Positions 12,344 through 23,375 of a stretch of 64,000 bases of DNA are shown one piece after another. This stretch comes from Archegozetes longisetosus (taxonomy: Eukaryota > Arthropoda > Arachnida > Sarcoptiformes > Trhypochthoniidae). Made by a program: the position numbers and the translations under genes. The stretch lies in the NCBI GenBank assembly GCA_018873245.2, contig JAEMBT020000004.1, positions 1,270,573-1,334,572 on the forward strand. Reading direction: 5' to 3'. How positions within the stretch are numbered: position 1 is the first letter of the stretch; every line of letters starts with the position of its first letter. The notes beneath the pieces are model-generated. The model had not been told where the DNA came from. It saw only the letters and a list, made by a program, of their open reading frames with translations, and searched no databases.

Positions 12344-12939
12344 GTTTTGAAGATATTTAAAAACTACTATAATTTCTGAAAATAATAGCTTTAGAAGGAA
12401 AACAGTAATTATTTGGCGATTGGAAAATCTCCAGATTCAAAATTAGATCTTGAGAGTAGTGACATTATCTATGGGCTTGAGTTAGGGTGTTGATTCCAAG
12501 TATAAGAATTATTTTAAACGAACTACTCTTGAATCCTAAAAGTTCGACTTATGGAGATCGTAGAGATCACACTAATAGTTCAGTGTGAACTGTGGGTAAG
12601 ACAGTCACTTCCTTCAAAATAATGATCTTGAGTGAAAAAAATCTCGAGCGGGAACTCAAAATAATTTTCAAGTTTCGACTCTGAAAGTTGAATTTTTGCA
12701 TGAAATGTTTAAATTTTTATACACATAATAGAAAAAGTAACAGAAATATCGTTTTGAGAAGATATTTAAAAACTACTATAATTTCTGAAAATAATAGCTT
12801 TAAAAATGTAAAACAGTTAATTATTTGGCGAAAGTGGAAAATCTCCAGATTCAAAATTAGATCTTGAGAGTAGTGACATTATCTATGGGCTTGAGTTAGG
12901 GTGTTTTGATCTCCAAGTATAAGAATTATTTTATACACG
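12344..12939 (+). repeat. Direct duplication, two ~180-bp copies, period ~407 bp
   Basis: Copy 1 (12344-12520) and copy 2 (12751-12939) both run from GTTTTGA.AGATATTTAAAAA through CTCCAGATTCAAAATTAGA to AGTATAAGAATTATTTTA. They differ mainly in a few clustered 2-3 base indels (for example GTGTTGATTCC versus GTGTTTTGATCTCC); the remainder is nearly identical. No coding frame is preserved. Confidence 0.8.
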
Positions 12940-13600
12940 TTATATGAGTTATTAAGTATATCAATTTGAATAAAAGCATTTTATTCAAAACCTGCCTCAA
13001 GACCATATCTTTCAATACGATTTCGATGTGAATGTATATTTGAATTACACATTCGTTCATGAACTAATGGCATAATGAGTCATTTATAATGAATAATAAA
13101 GCCGTAGGAGGCTTCATAAGAAATTTTTATTTTAATTAAAGATAGATTGAATGACTATAATTATTTGAAGAAAAAATATGATTCACTTACAAACTTTCCA
13201 ATTTTACATAGATCTATAATATAAACACCTATAAGGTGACTAGTACTATTTTTGACCAGAAAGGTCTGATTTTTGGAACTAGGCTCCAAGAAGTCGATTA
13301 TTTTTTATTTCAATCTAGAGCAACCTTAAATTAGAGCTAGAAACCCTACCTTTTATTATTTTGAGCAGAAACAATTTTATTTTCTTAGTAGAAAATCTAT
13401 AGTCTAGGGTCACCACCCCTTCGGTCTCATTCTGAAGTCCTCAGCTTTCGTCTTGTTTTCAAGTTTGAGCTTCGAACTGGAGGTTATAATAACTAGCTTT
13501 GAAAGCCTTCAGCATAAAAATATATTTTTCATAAATATTCATAGACGAATAAATTTTCAATTTTTTTAAATCAATAAACTCTATTATAGTATACGATATA

Positions 13601-14181
13601 CAGTCAACCCTCCTTATACCAACATCTCTATAACACAACAACCTCTCAAGTTCGACTTTATATGATTTCCAAGTTCTTATGTAGAATTTTATATTATAAA
13701 AACCTCTTCGATTCGACACCTCTATACTCTGTAATCTGACAATAACTTACTCCTACATAATATTCATTAAAACCTCTACAATTCGACACTGAAGTGTTTA
13801 CTTGATACACTCGAGGATTGATTTATTTGAACCAAATAAGACTTCTGATGATAAATAAACTTTCGATATTTCTTCAACCAAAGCATCCTGAGCTGATTCA
13901 TAACGTCGAAAGTATAAGAAGCACGTTAGAAACCACTGTTGTTAAGAAAAAAATGTGAAGTCCGACAAACCATTTTGAATGGATTTTTTTAATTAGGAGG
14001 TCTTTCAGTTAGTTCTAAGTCTCTAAATAATACTAATTAAATTTTACTATCAACGCACTTAAAATTCTGTCTTCTTATTCCGACATGTGGAATTAAAGAG
14101 GTTTTTCTATAAACCGACAACCTCCATAAATCGACTAATAGTGATAGCAAAATATCGTGTCAGATTATAGAGGTTTGAGTG
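13601..14181. mobile_element. pogo/Tc1-like MITE with TA duplication
   Basis: The left end CAGTCAACCCTCCTTATACC and the right end, read inverted, CACTCAAACCTCTATAATCT form imperfect terminal repeats, flanked by TA at 13599-13600 and 14182-14183. The interior carries several copies of AACCTCT(A/T) plus ATTCGACAC-like motifs in both orientations. There is no transposase frame. Confidence 0.65.
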
Positions 14182-14331
14182 TACTTTAAATTAGACTTAT
14201 TTGCATGGTTTACAATCTGTGAAAAACTTTCTTAAGGAAAATATTTAAACAAATAATAGAAGAGCGTTGACAAGATGAACTTGTATCAACAGTACAATTG
14301 AAAATTTCCAAAAACTATTGGAAAAACATAG

Positions 14332-14636
14332 TTGACATACATAGAACAACAATCGTTCCTAAATTTCAACTGGTAAGTTGTGTAAACCATCTACGTAATA
14401 TTATTTTAAACAACTTACGTTATTATACATTCAATTCTTAATCGTTTGAATGAACGGAAAGGGTCTGAAAATATTAATCCAACTGATGATGCACCTTACA
14501 AATTTTGATTTGAATAGCAAAAAACATAACATTAATCAGATCTATAACATATCAGATTAGGTTAGGTTCCGCTGTGGACACTTACAGGACAACAATCGTT
14601 GAAATTTAGGAGCGATCGTTGTTTTGTAAGTGTCAA
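14332..14636. mobile_element. Small TIR element (about 305 bp)
   Basis: The left arm TTGACATACATAGAACAACA continues with ATCGTTCCTAAATTTCAAC (to ~14370). The right arm read inverted is TTGACACTTACAAAACAACG continuing with ATCGCTCCTAAATTTCAAC. The right part also forms its own short hairpin (about 14579-14632, GACACTTAC...GTAAGTGTC). No coding content. Confidence 0.6.
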
Positions 14637-17414
14637 GTGTCTCCTCCGATTGTTTATCTCCAAGTTCAAACTGAACCGGATTTGGTATCCCTAGTGTAAA
14701 TAACGTTTGATTAACGGAAGAGCTACATTCAATATTCGTTTTATTAATAGGAAATTCAACTTAAAGTCACTCTCATTCTTAATTGAATGCGTGAATGCTT
14801 CAGATGGACTCGAATCACAATACAATTTTAATCAATTCACTGTATAATAGCCTAAGATGCTTCGACGAATCCATAAAGTAAAAGAATAAAGATAGATCTT
14901 GATGTCCATTACGAATATCACACCTTCTGGATTGGATTGAAGAATCCCAGATTCAAAAAATTTGTTTCGTTTGCCGAATTGGTCAAGTGGATGATGCACT
15001 AGGTTGAATTTAAAAACTCTCATTCTATTGAAGTTTGAGTTACGTTTTATAAACTAATGAAATAGTTTGATAGAGCTTTATCCTCAGAAATCGAGGGAAA
15101 TCTTCCTTTTTAGTCAGTTAAATCGAAATGTAGTGCTTAATGAATTTATCTTCATGTTTAATAGTGAATTGAAAGTGCAAATATTTTAATTACACGAGAT
15201 ATTTTGATTTTGATTAGTCAGGTTGTTCAAGATTATGAATACTCACGAAAACTTAAATAATATTACTTCGCACTTTCGCTAGGAAATAATAAAACTATAA
15301 TATTTTATTAATTTAATTACTTCTAAAAACTAATTTATTAACAAAACTCATTTATCAATAAAATTTGTCCCGTACTTTAACAATTCTGGAAGTTATTTTC
15401 GCAATAATTCTAAAAAAGTTTTGCGCAATAAATATACTACAGTTCAAAATTTTTTCAATTTAATAAATACTTCCGGAAAGCTTTTAAAATATAAATTATG
15501 TAAAGTTGCAAAAATCGAGTCGGAAATAATTTTAACTAAAGTATTCAAAATAATGGTATAGGTTTTAAATAAATATAACATCGAAACTTTTCTTTAATCT
15601 TATTATAAATTGTTAATCGTGGTTTTTCCACACGAATACACGATCAACGTGAATCAAAGGCTCGAAACTACAGAAAAGTTCAAAAATACTTTTTCTTAAA
15701 AATCGTAATAGAAGTTCTTAATTGTGTCATCTTCAAGACTGAACCAGTTTTATAAAGAAGATAATCCTTTCATTACTTAACAATGAACTTTATTCAACTT
15801 TTAGTTAATTATATTTAATGAATGATGATAGAATGCTTGATAGTTATGAATTTGTGAAGCTTTGATAAAATTTAAAAATAAGCTTTTTTCCTCTCTTAAT
15901 AATTATTGTATTTTCAACGATAAATTCAACTGTTAAATAGTCGTGTTAAAGAAGATTAGTTCTGAGTGAAAAAATTAAGTTCTCTATTTCGACGACCTGA
16001 CCAGGTCATATCAAGTTCTTTAATGTCTTATTCACACAAAAAACTAGTTAAAATTTATCATTTTTAGAACTAAATCATAAAATAATCACTCTCAGTTTTG
16101 ATTTACTTTACACTTGGTCAACTGTTCGAGCTTAAGGTAGTTGAATTCACTATACTTCTTAAGCCTCGAGCGCCGCTTTTCTCACCCAACTTAACTAAAC
16201 TAGATATATAGACAATATCGCTATTTTAGTACAAGTTAGTAAGGTCATGTAAGAAGAATAGCACGTCTAGTGCGCTAGGAGTACAAGAGCGTAGAAACTA
16301 AATCACTTCCTTAAGCACAAACACCTCATAAAATGTGAATTGAACATGAGCCTTATTATCTCGCATGATGTTGAATTAATTTTGATCAAAAAGTAAATCT
16401 CTAATCAAATTTATTATATTTTATAAATCGTTGAATTTAGATCAATTACTTTATTATCTTGTTATTTAATGGAGTGTAGGCATACAATCTCTTAACTAAA
16501 AGTAAATTTATGCTTATGTCTTTTCAACTCCAAAAGTTTTATTACGCATTCAAAAATTAATGGAAAAAGTTACTTTCAATTTCAAATTGAGGCTCTCTTG
16601 CTTCTCGCATCAAGTTTATACGAGCAAATTTATTATTGTGCAAGAAAAAGCTATAATAGGTAGAAAATTTCAATCGTTCAAACGAATATATTTCTCAAAA
16701 AAGAATCTAGATTAATAAAATTTTCATAAAATCCGTTTAAACAGTAAGAAAACTAATAGGATTTTAAAATTTTTTATTAATGTGCTAGTTATGCAGAATT
16801 GAATTACAATTTAGAAAATTGATTTGTTCAACTTTACATAACTAACACAAAATATAACATTAAATAATTGTTGAGTAATTAAACTTTCTTAAAACACATT
16901 TTCAGAGGAACATTTATAAAACTTGAATCAAAATGAAACAATGCGAAAATCTATTTATCATTCAAAGTTTCTGATACAAGTCGTAAGGAAATAATAATTA
17001 GGGGAAAATAGGAGTGTTTTGGGACAAAATTATTAATATGTTCAATGATAATATCTATTCATTAGAAAAATTATTTATAACTCTTTCGAACATTAATACA
17101 CTTTTATGTTTGCAAATTATAAGGAGAGACAATACATAACAACAATTTATGCGTAAGTACTTCCGATAAAATGAATGCTCGACTAAAGTGATAGTTTTAG
17201 GATAAAGATATTTAAAGAGATATGATTCTCATGTATAGGAAGAAAGAAGTAGATTCATGACTAGATCTAAGCCAAAACGAGGCGTAAATATTAATAATAC
17301 CCTCTCTTCAAAGACTGGTCGAAGGCTTAATCAACAGTATTTTAAATTATTTTCGGCTCTTTTTTTACTTTTACTTTTATTATAATTAATGTTTTTTATG
17401 TCTGAAAGTTCTTG
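14637..17414. other. Intergenic, AT-rich, no gene seen
   Basis: No domain-bearing frame on either strand. The open frame of 63 codons at 14832-15023 (-) has no recognisable feature. Confidence 0.45.
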
Positions 17415-17455
17415 TATATAAACTCATGTTTCAAAACTGTTTAAGACATTCAGTT
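17415..17455 (+). promoter_or_regulatory. TATA box and initiator of glycine-rich protein gene
   Basis: TATATAAA at 17415-17422 is followed about 35 bases later by TTCAGTT (17449-17455), a good arthropod initiator. The start codon is about 100 bases further on. The spacing fits transcription starting near 17450. Confidence 0.7.
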
Positions 17456-17553
17456 ACTTCAGTTCTCTAACACTTCAAAAGTGAATAAAGTGTTCAAACT
17501 TCTTATACTGAAATAATATATTTTTGTATTAACAAGTCTGTTTATTTGAAAAG

Positions 17554-18604
17554 ATGTTTAAAGTATAGTATATTTTGGTTATTATTTACTTGCACTGAAA
17601 ATTTCTCAAACTTTTCTCTTTAAGCCTTTATATCTTTTTTCTAAATTTTGAAGCTTTTTTTCAAGTGATCAAAATCTTTTTGAATGTTTTCAAAATTGTT
17701 TAAGTGTTAAAAACTGTTCCTAAACCTTTTGATTTTCCAAGCTTAATGAAGCCTATGAAGCAGTCAATTTTTACCCAAAAACTTATTTCAGATAATTCTG
17801 GTATCTGTTCTTATCACATACTGCTCGGCTGCCGGTGGAGGATATGGTGGAAGCCGAGGAGGTGGTGGAGGCGTCTCAATAGTCGGTGGCGGTGGATATA
17901 GCGGTGGGGGTGGTTATGGAGGTGGGGGATTCGCTGGTGGTATAATTCCGGCCGCAGTCCAAACGCGTCATTCAGTCGAACTAAGACAAGTTAGTCTTCC
18001 ATCAGAACCGATAAACCCGCAAACAGTTCTCGTAGATGCCGGAATCCTTCCACTGACCATTTTATTCAGATCTGCTTCGAGTAGTCTTAATGTTCTTCAA
18101 CAACATCAGGGAGGAGTCGGCGATACTCAACAATCATCTTCGGAGGACGAACCTCACCGATTGGTCCATGAAGTGACCAAACCTATCATCCAAGAAGTCC
18201 GTGAAGTTATCACTCCATTCCGTAAAGTCACTCAAGAGATTCAGCCGGTTGTCGAAGATATTCAGACTATTGTCGCTAGAGGTGATGGCCGGGGTGCAGG
18301 TTTCGGAGCGGCCGGTTTTGCAGCCGGAGGTGGCACAGGAGCTGGTCTTGGCCTCGGAGGCGGTTTTGGCGGTGGTCTCAGCAGTTTTGGCGGCGGCTCC
18401 GGAGGTTATGGTGGCGGCTCTAGCATTTTTGGCACAGGAAAATCTACTGGAGGTTATGGCGGATCGACTAAGTCTTTGGGTGGGAAATCTAGTTCTGGAA
18501 CTAAGTCTTATGCTAGTTCTGCAGCTGCCGCAAGTTCTGCTGCAAGTTCTGCTGCAAGTTCTGCTGCTAGTTCCGCCGCAAGTTCTGCTGCGAGCTCCGC
18601 ATAA
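17554..18604 (+). CDS. Secreted glycine-rich structural protein with SSAA tail
   Basis: Exon 1 is only 17554-17562 (Met-Phe-Lys). Intron 17563-17791 (GTATAG...TTTCAG, phase 0) leads to exon 2, 17792-18604; total 273 aa. The join gives MFKIILVSVLITYCSAAGGG, a convincing signal peptide with cleavage expected after CSAA. The mature protein has a GGGY-rich block, then a non-repetitive middle (VELRQVSLPSEP, LFRSASSSLNV, SSSEDEPHRLVHEVTKP, IIQEVREVITPFRKVTQEIQ), a second Gly-rich block, and a C-terminal Ser-Ala tail built of SSAA units. The low-complexity blocks suggest an extracellular structural protein such as a cuticle, silk or coating component. The conserved-looking middle resembles mite glycine-rich proteins as I remember them, but I cannot name its function. 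The GGT/GGA- and GCC-rich codons make it much less AT-rich than its surroundings. Confidence 0.85.
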
Positions 18605-18714
18605 ATAACATTAATTATAAGTCCGACTGTAATTTATTTGAATTTATTCCTAGTTTGCCTTTCTTATATACTTAAGATATCACTTTTTTTTATCTATTAA
18701 TTAGTTTCCATTTG

Positions 18715-18720
18715 AATAAA
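18715..18720 (+). terminator. Poly(A) signal AATAAA
   Basis: AATAAA about 110 bases after the stop codon of the glycine-rich protein gene, followed by a T-rich stretch. Confidence 0.6.
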
Positions 18721-19114
18721 GGAAGAGTTCATATTTTAAAAATTGCTTCTTATCGATTGAAACAATCTTAAGATCCTATTCAACTTTCAAACAAGTATTG
18801 GATTTCTATGCCTTTAAGGAATCCTCAACTCATTAGTTAGTAATTATTGACTGAACTGCTTAAGAAATGCTTTAGTGATTGACATGCAAAGTTAATAGTT
18901 AGGCTCTGCTCTCGAATCACTTTATTGTATTGCTTATCAGATTTTGGTTTGATAGATAGTTTGAGTCTTGAAAAAATATTTTATTAAGTCAAATCGAGTA
19001 ATTTAACGATATTGGTGCATGTTTATAACGAGAAAAAGATGTCACTTCATAAATCATATGAATATTAAATAAAAGCAAAGCAAAAATTTTTGTTTGAAAG
19101 TTCAAAAATGAATA

Positions 19115-19120
19115 TTTATT
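19115..19120 (-). terminator. Poly(A) signal overlapping the TMEM53-like stop codon
   Basis: The minus-strand sequence TGAATAAA contains the TGA stop (19122-19120) and AATAAA (19120-19115) sharing one base. If used, the 3'UTR would be only about 15-30 bases. Confidence 0.5.
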
Positions 19121-20615
19121 CAAAGGTTAGATTGAATTCTATAATTAGGTTTTATAGACAATAGTCTAATGAAACTATCGATATGTTTGACATATTCCTC
19201 TGGATACTGGTGGTAATGAGCCACATGTTTGGTATCGTCCCAAAACCTATAGTAAAGTTCGACATCATTTTCGATCCAGCTACTTATGAACTTCTTATGA
19301 GATTCAGGACTTGCTATCGGATCTGAATGTGATAGAAATCCCATAATTGGATATTTACTTCTATTTTCTTGAACAGCCGTTGCCGCAGACTTAAAATGTT
19401 TGGATGATAATGGAAGTGATAGGAAAATGTTTGCCGCCAATGGATATAATAGTTTCGTGACTGAATTTTTAGCAAAAATTGCTTCGACAGCCAATGGAAC
19501 GCATTCTAAGTTAACAGGGCTATCATAAATGACTCCTTTGATAGATTTACTAATACTCCTTATGGATTCTGGATTTACACGGCTGTTATGCTTAGGATAT
19601 TCTTCGTTTAACTGAACTATAGATTAATGAAATAATTATTAATTTAAATGATATTTTTGACCAGGCTAGCAAATAGTAAAAATTCAAGTTGCTATTAGTT
19701 TAACTACTATGAATTTAAAAAGATTTACAGTTCAATCTCAAGGCAAGTTAGGTGTATATTAGTTTGTCTGAACTTCACTTAAAAACTATTAAACAAATGA
19801 CAAAACATTTAGCTCAATTCAACACAAAACTTGATTCATTGGTTATCTCCTTATGTTCAAACTTTTATACTTCATAGAAGATGGTAATGAGAATACTTTA
19901 TATTATAAAACAGACATTTTTACTTATTTGCTTTGTACTTAAGTCTCACAATCAACTTAATCATCAAAAGCCTATAGATTCTTAACGAGATCTCTATTAC
20001 ACATCTCTAAAGTTGAGCCTATTTTTCTATCTTTTTATTTTGTAGTTAATCTGATTTTGTAGACTTCAAAAAAATTTGATTTTGATGTGAAATTTTCCCA
20101 AATTAATGCACTAATATTAGTTATCAAGCGCTACTGAGCCTCTAATTCTAATAAACGTAATGAAAAGTTCTTGAACTACAGTAAGTTAGAACATCTTATC
20201 AACTTATTAGCTCAAACTGATCATCTTGATTCCATTATGTATTTCAAAATACTGAAATCTTACCTAAAATTTCACCAAAAATATATCCCCCAATCGAGAA
20301 CGCATGTACAACAATACCATCATATCTATCGAGAATCCTGGATATTTCTTCTAACAGTCGACTAACTGTACGCTGCGTTCCAATAGTGGGAAAAACACAT
20401 TCAATCGGAGGAGTTTTGACTAAAACTACGTCAAAACCATATCTGAAGTAAATTTGGCGAATTTTTTCGAGGTTTTCATCTTTGGCGAAAAACCAGGAAA
20501 GAATTAAAATAAGAAACTTAGGTCTTTTATGGACTTTCAATTCATTATAAGGACAGTAATACATAGAAATATTTTTAGTTATTTCGGAAAATAATTTTCC
20601 GTCAAATTTATCCAT
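19120..20615 (-). CDS. TMEM53-like: TMEM53/DUF829-family alpha/beta-hydrolase-like protein
   Basis: Two exons, 20615-20264 and 19616-19120, with a phase-1 intron (GTAAGA...CTATAG, 647 bp), give 282 aa, close to vertebrate TMEM53. Exon 1 has the family start RPKFLILILSWFFAKD with a hydrophobic beta strand, the YGFDVVLVKTPP segment, and a nucleophile-elbow motif HAFSIGGY with Ser107. Exon 2 has IKGVIYDSPVN, the acid loop GFLSHSDPIAS (Asp216), and the histidine region DTKHVAHYHQYPEEY (His248/His251). Family members are nuclear-envelope/ER membrane-associated proteins; human TMEM53 is linked to BMP-SMAD signalling. Whether they are enzymes is unsettled, so catalysis is inference only. A TATATAAA at 20652-20645 (-) lies about 35 bases before the ATG, implying a very short 5'UTR. 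Confidence 0.9.
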
Positions 20616-20652
20616 TTATTCAAATAAATAAAACAAAATTGAAATTTATATA

Positions 20653-22989
20653 CAAATGAATATAAACGAGTAGTAGAAAAACTTCGATGAATGAATAGAT
20701 GACAAAACTCATGAGTATCATATTAAAAGCATATTAAATATTTAATCCTGTGTTGTTAAGAGATAATAGATTGCGAGGAAAAATCTTATCCAAAATAAGC
20801 TTTTTACTTCTCTTCTGATAACGTCATGAAATGATTGCGATTAATATAAATTTACATCCTTATCCTCGTTCGTACTGAAAGTACTATTTTTATTTTAATT
20901 CAAGGTTTCAATGATTAATCTTTGAAGAGGAAAATCTTTTGTTTAAGTTGTAAATAAGATTTTGTTATTCAAAGTCACTTTGAAAGACTAATTACCACAT
21001 AGTTAGAATAAATACTTGAAGAAAGATACAAATGTCGCGCTATCAATGCTTACAATTATGCCTTTCTTTCTAGCTCCGAATTGAGTTTTTGTGTCAATAA
21101 GTCTTCAAAATCCACCTTCAATTTCATTAACTCTGTCTTATGTTTGAATTGGTTGCATCCAATATACGATCAAAACTTGCGTATTGACTATGATTTAAAA
21201 CCTTGAAGCTAACTCAATTCAATGAGCAATAAGTACGAATATGATGAGATATAGAAGAGAGATGAGCCTTTTCTACGCAACAATCTTATAATAAAACATT
21301 TTGTTAAGGATTTATATTCTCAAACTTCATTATTTTTTAAACTTATTTTTTCCCATAACTAATTCTATTGTAATTTCTATAGAAACCACACTGACGTTAT
21401 TATTTGTAGTATTATAATGAACCTTAATCTCGAAAATTTTTAAAAAGATTTTGTTGACATAACTATTACAATGATTTTGTGATACATTGTATTAAATATT
21501 GATTTTTATTCCTCGATATTTAATTCACGGTGCTCATAAATGATTTCTTCACTCGAAAAATACACGTTGAAGTCTCAAAATATGAGAAAGGCTTAAAATT
21601 GATAATACACAATAACTTAGAAAAGTACAATTATCGTGAAGTGGGTCTACCTTGATCCCTAGTACGCTCAAATAATAAATAAGTGCAAGCATAATAATTT
21701 AATAGTTTCGTAACTATTGTTCAAGTACAAACTCATAGTTTATGAATAAAAATTAACACCTCATATAAGAATGATGAAGAAAATATTTATTAACTCACAT
21801 ATCGTAAAATAGTCATACAGGGGGATATAAATTAAAACTCAACAAATACTAGATTATTGGTTTGATTTTAGTAAATTATCTAATAACTTATAACTTAAGA
21901 CAATAAGTTTTAATAATGCCTAAAATATATTCATTATTTGTAAAGTCATGACCTTCAAACTATATTTATCAATACATTCAAATTTTTCATCAATTAAAAC
22001 TTCTATCCATTTCTCATTCAGAAAGAATTTTGATGATTTGTGAAACATCTAATATAACCATAATGTCTTATTAACTATTCTGCTGGGTAACTCAAACATT
22101 AACAAGAAGCTTATTTAGAATAAAATTGTTTACAAAAATAAGATCTATAAAGCAATACCAAGAATGAGACGCAGTGTTAGGTTCGGTGAAATGATTCATA
22201 ATTATTGGTAGATCAATGTTGACTTCAAGGAATCAACTATTTTAGAGGAAAATTTAATTAAGTATTATACCACCACTTCTGATTCATATGTCGATTATTT
22301 GTATAGAAATTCTCCGAAAAAAGAGGGAAAATATTGTAGTAAAGTTAGACTCTGTCTGTTTTTATTGTAGGCTTTATTAGAGATTCTCTACATCGCTACA
22401 TGGACAGCAAAATGGCCATAAAAATACCGTGACCATCATAAACATTAGATACACTTGACTTTTGTTTTATATAAGGTCGCTTGGCGACCTAACCTATTAT
22501 ACCTTAGTTCAAATCAGGTTAGGTTTAGGTCACAACTTGGTAAAGCCGGGTTTATCCATTTTCGAGGGAGTTATGTCTAGGGGTCAGAAGTGATCAAGCT
22601 CAGGTTGGAAGTGGTCAAGTGTGGTATCAAAATGTTCAGCTCGACGAACTGAATCTAGTGATCTATCACAGTTGGGGGTGGGAGTCGGGAACCTCTTTAG
22701 ACCCATTAGCTTGAATTCACCCGCTTTAATTTCTCCGGAAATCGTATATTTGGAAAATCTTTACGAATATTATCTTAGCTCTTCATTAGCTATACGTCAA
22801 TAACTATTTCATCGATGATCGCTACTAGACAAAAACCTGCATAATTTGGGCGTACTTTTTTTTAAATATTTTCGGTCAACTGAACAGACATTCAAGACTA
22901 AAGTCAGGTATTAATCTGCAAAAGCCACCAAAAAGTATAATAAACTCGATGAAAAGAATATGTAAAACTTATTGATCAATAATTAAATA
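20653..22989. other. Intergenic, no gene seen
   Basis: AT-rich DNA. A small hairpin AGGTCGC/GCGACCT lies near 22473-22490, followed by telomere-like AACCTAACC fragments. The 60-codon frame at 22621-22803 has no recognisable domain. Confidence 0.45.
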
Positions 22990-23373
22990 TTGGGTTATCC
23001 GATAAGTTCTTGCGCATATACAAACTATAGTAAAAACAATTGTCCTAGGACATGTAAAAATGTTCAAAATAGGCTATTAATTATTTATAGTAGTCTCCCT
23101 CTTTATCAACGTTAGACCTCTGGTAGCTTAAGAATGAAAATCGCTGTAGGTCGAGTAAGATAATAATTTTTAATGAAAGGTCGACGCCCGAAGTCAGTCA
23201 CTGAAGTTTTCAAATTAAATTTTACAATTATTATGTGTAAGGAGAGCTTTGATTGAACTATTTAAAAGTGAGATGATCATATGAAAGGGTGATGGCAATT
23301 ACATAACTTATTGCGTAGGAACAGAGCTGTAATAGCTTATGCAATATGTGCAAGAACTTATCGGACAACCTAA
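22990..23373. mobile_element. mariner-like MITE with TA duplication
   Basis: The left end TTGGGTTATCCGATAAGTTC and the right end read inverted, TTAGGTTGTCCGATAAGTTC, match at 18 of 20 positions and continue as TTGC(G/A)CATAT. TA flanks both sides (22988-22989 and 23374-23375). The start TTAGGTTGTCCGAtAAGTT is typical of mariner termini. No intact transposase is visible in its 384 bp. Confidence 0.8.
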
Positions 23374-23375
23374 TA

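Noticed and set aside
17704-17901. 65-codon frame rich in Trp and Arg
   Set aside because: It is an out-of-frame reading of the glycine codons of the secreted protein gene plus its intron.
18201-18608. 135-codon overlapping frame rich in Leu, Val and Ala
   Set aside because: It is the +1 shadow of the glycine-rich protein; the in-frame product has a signal peptide and promoter.
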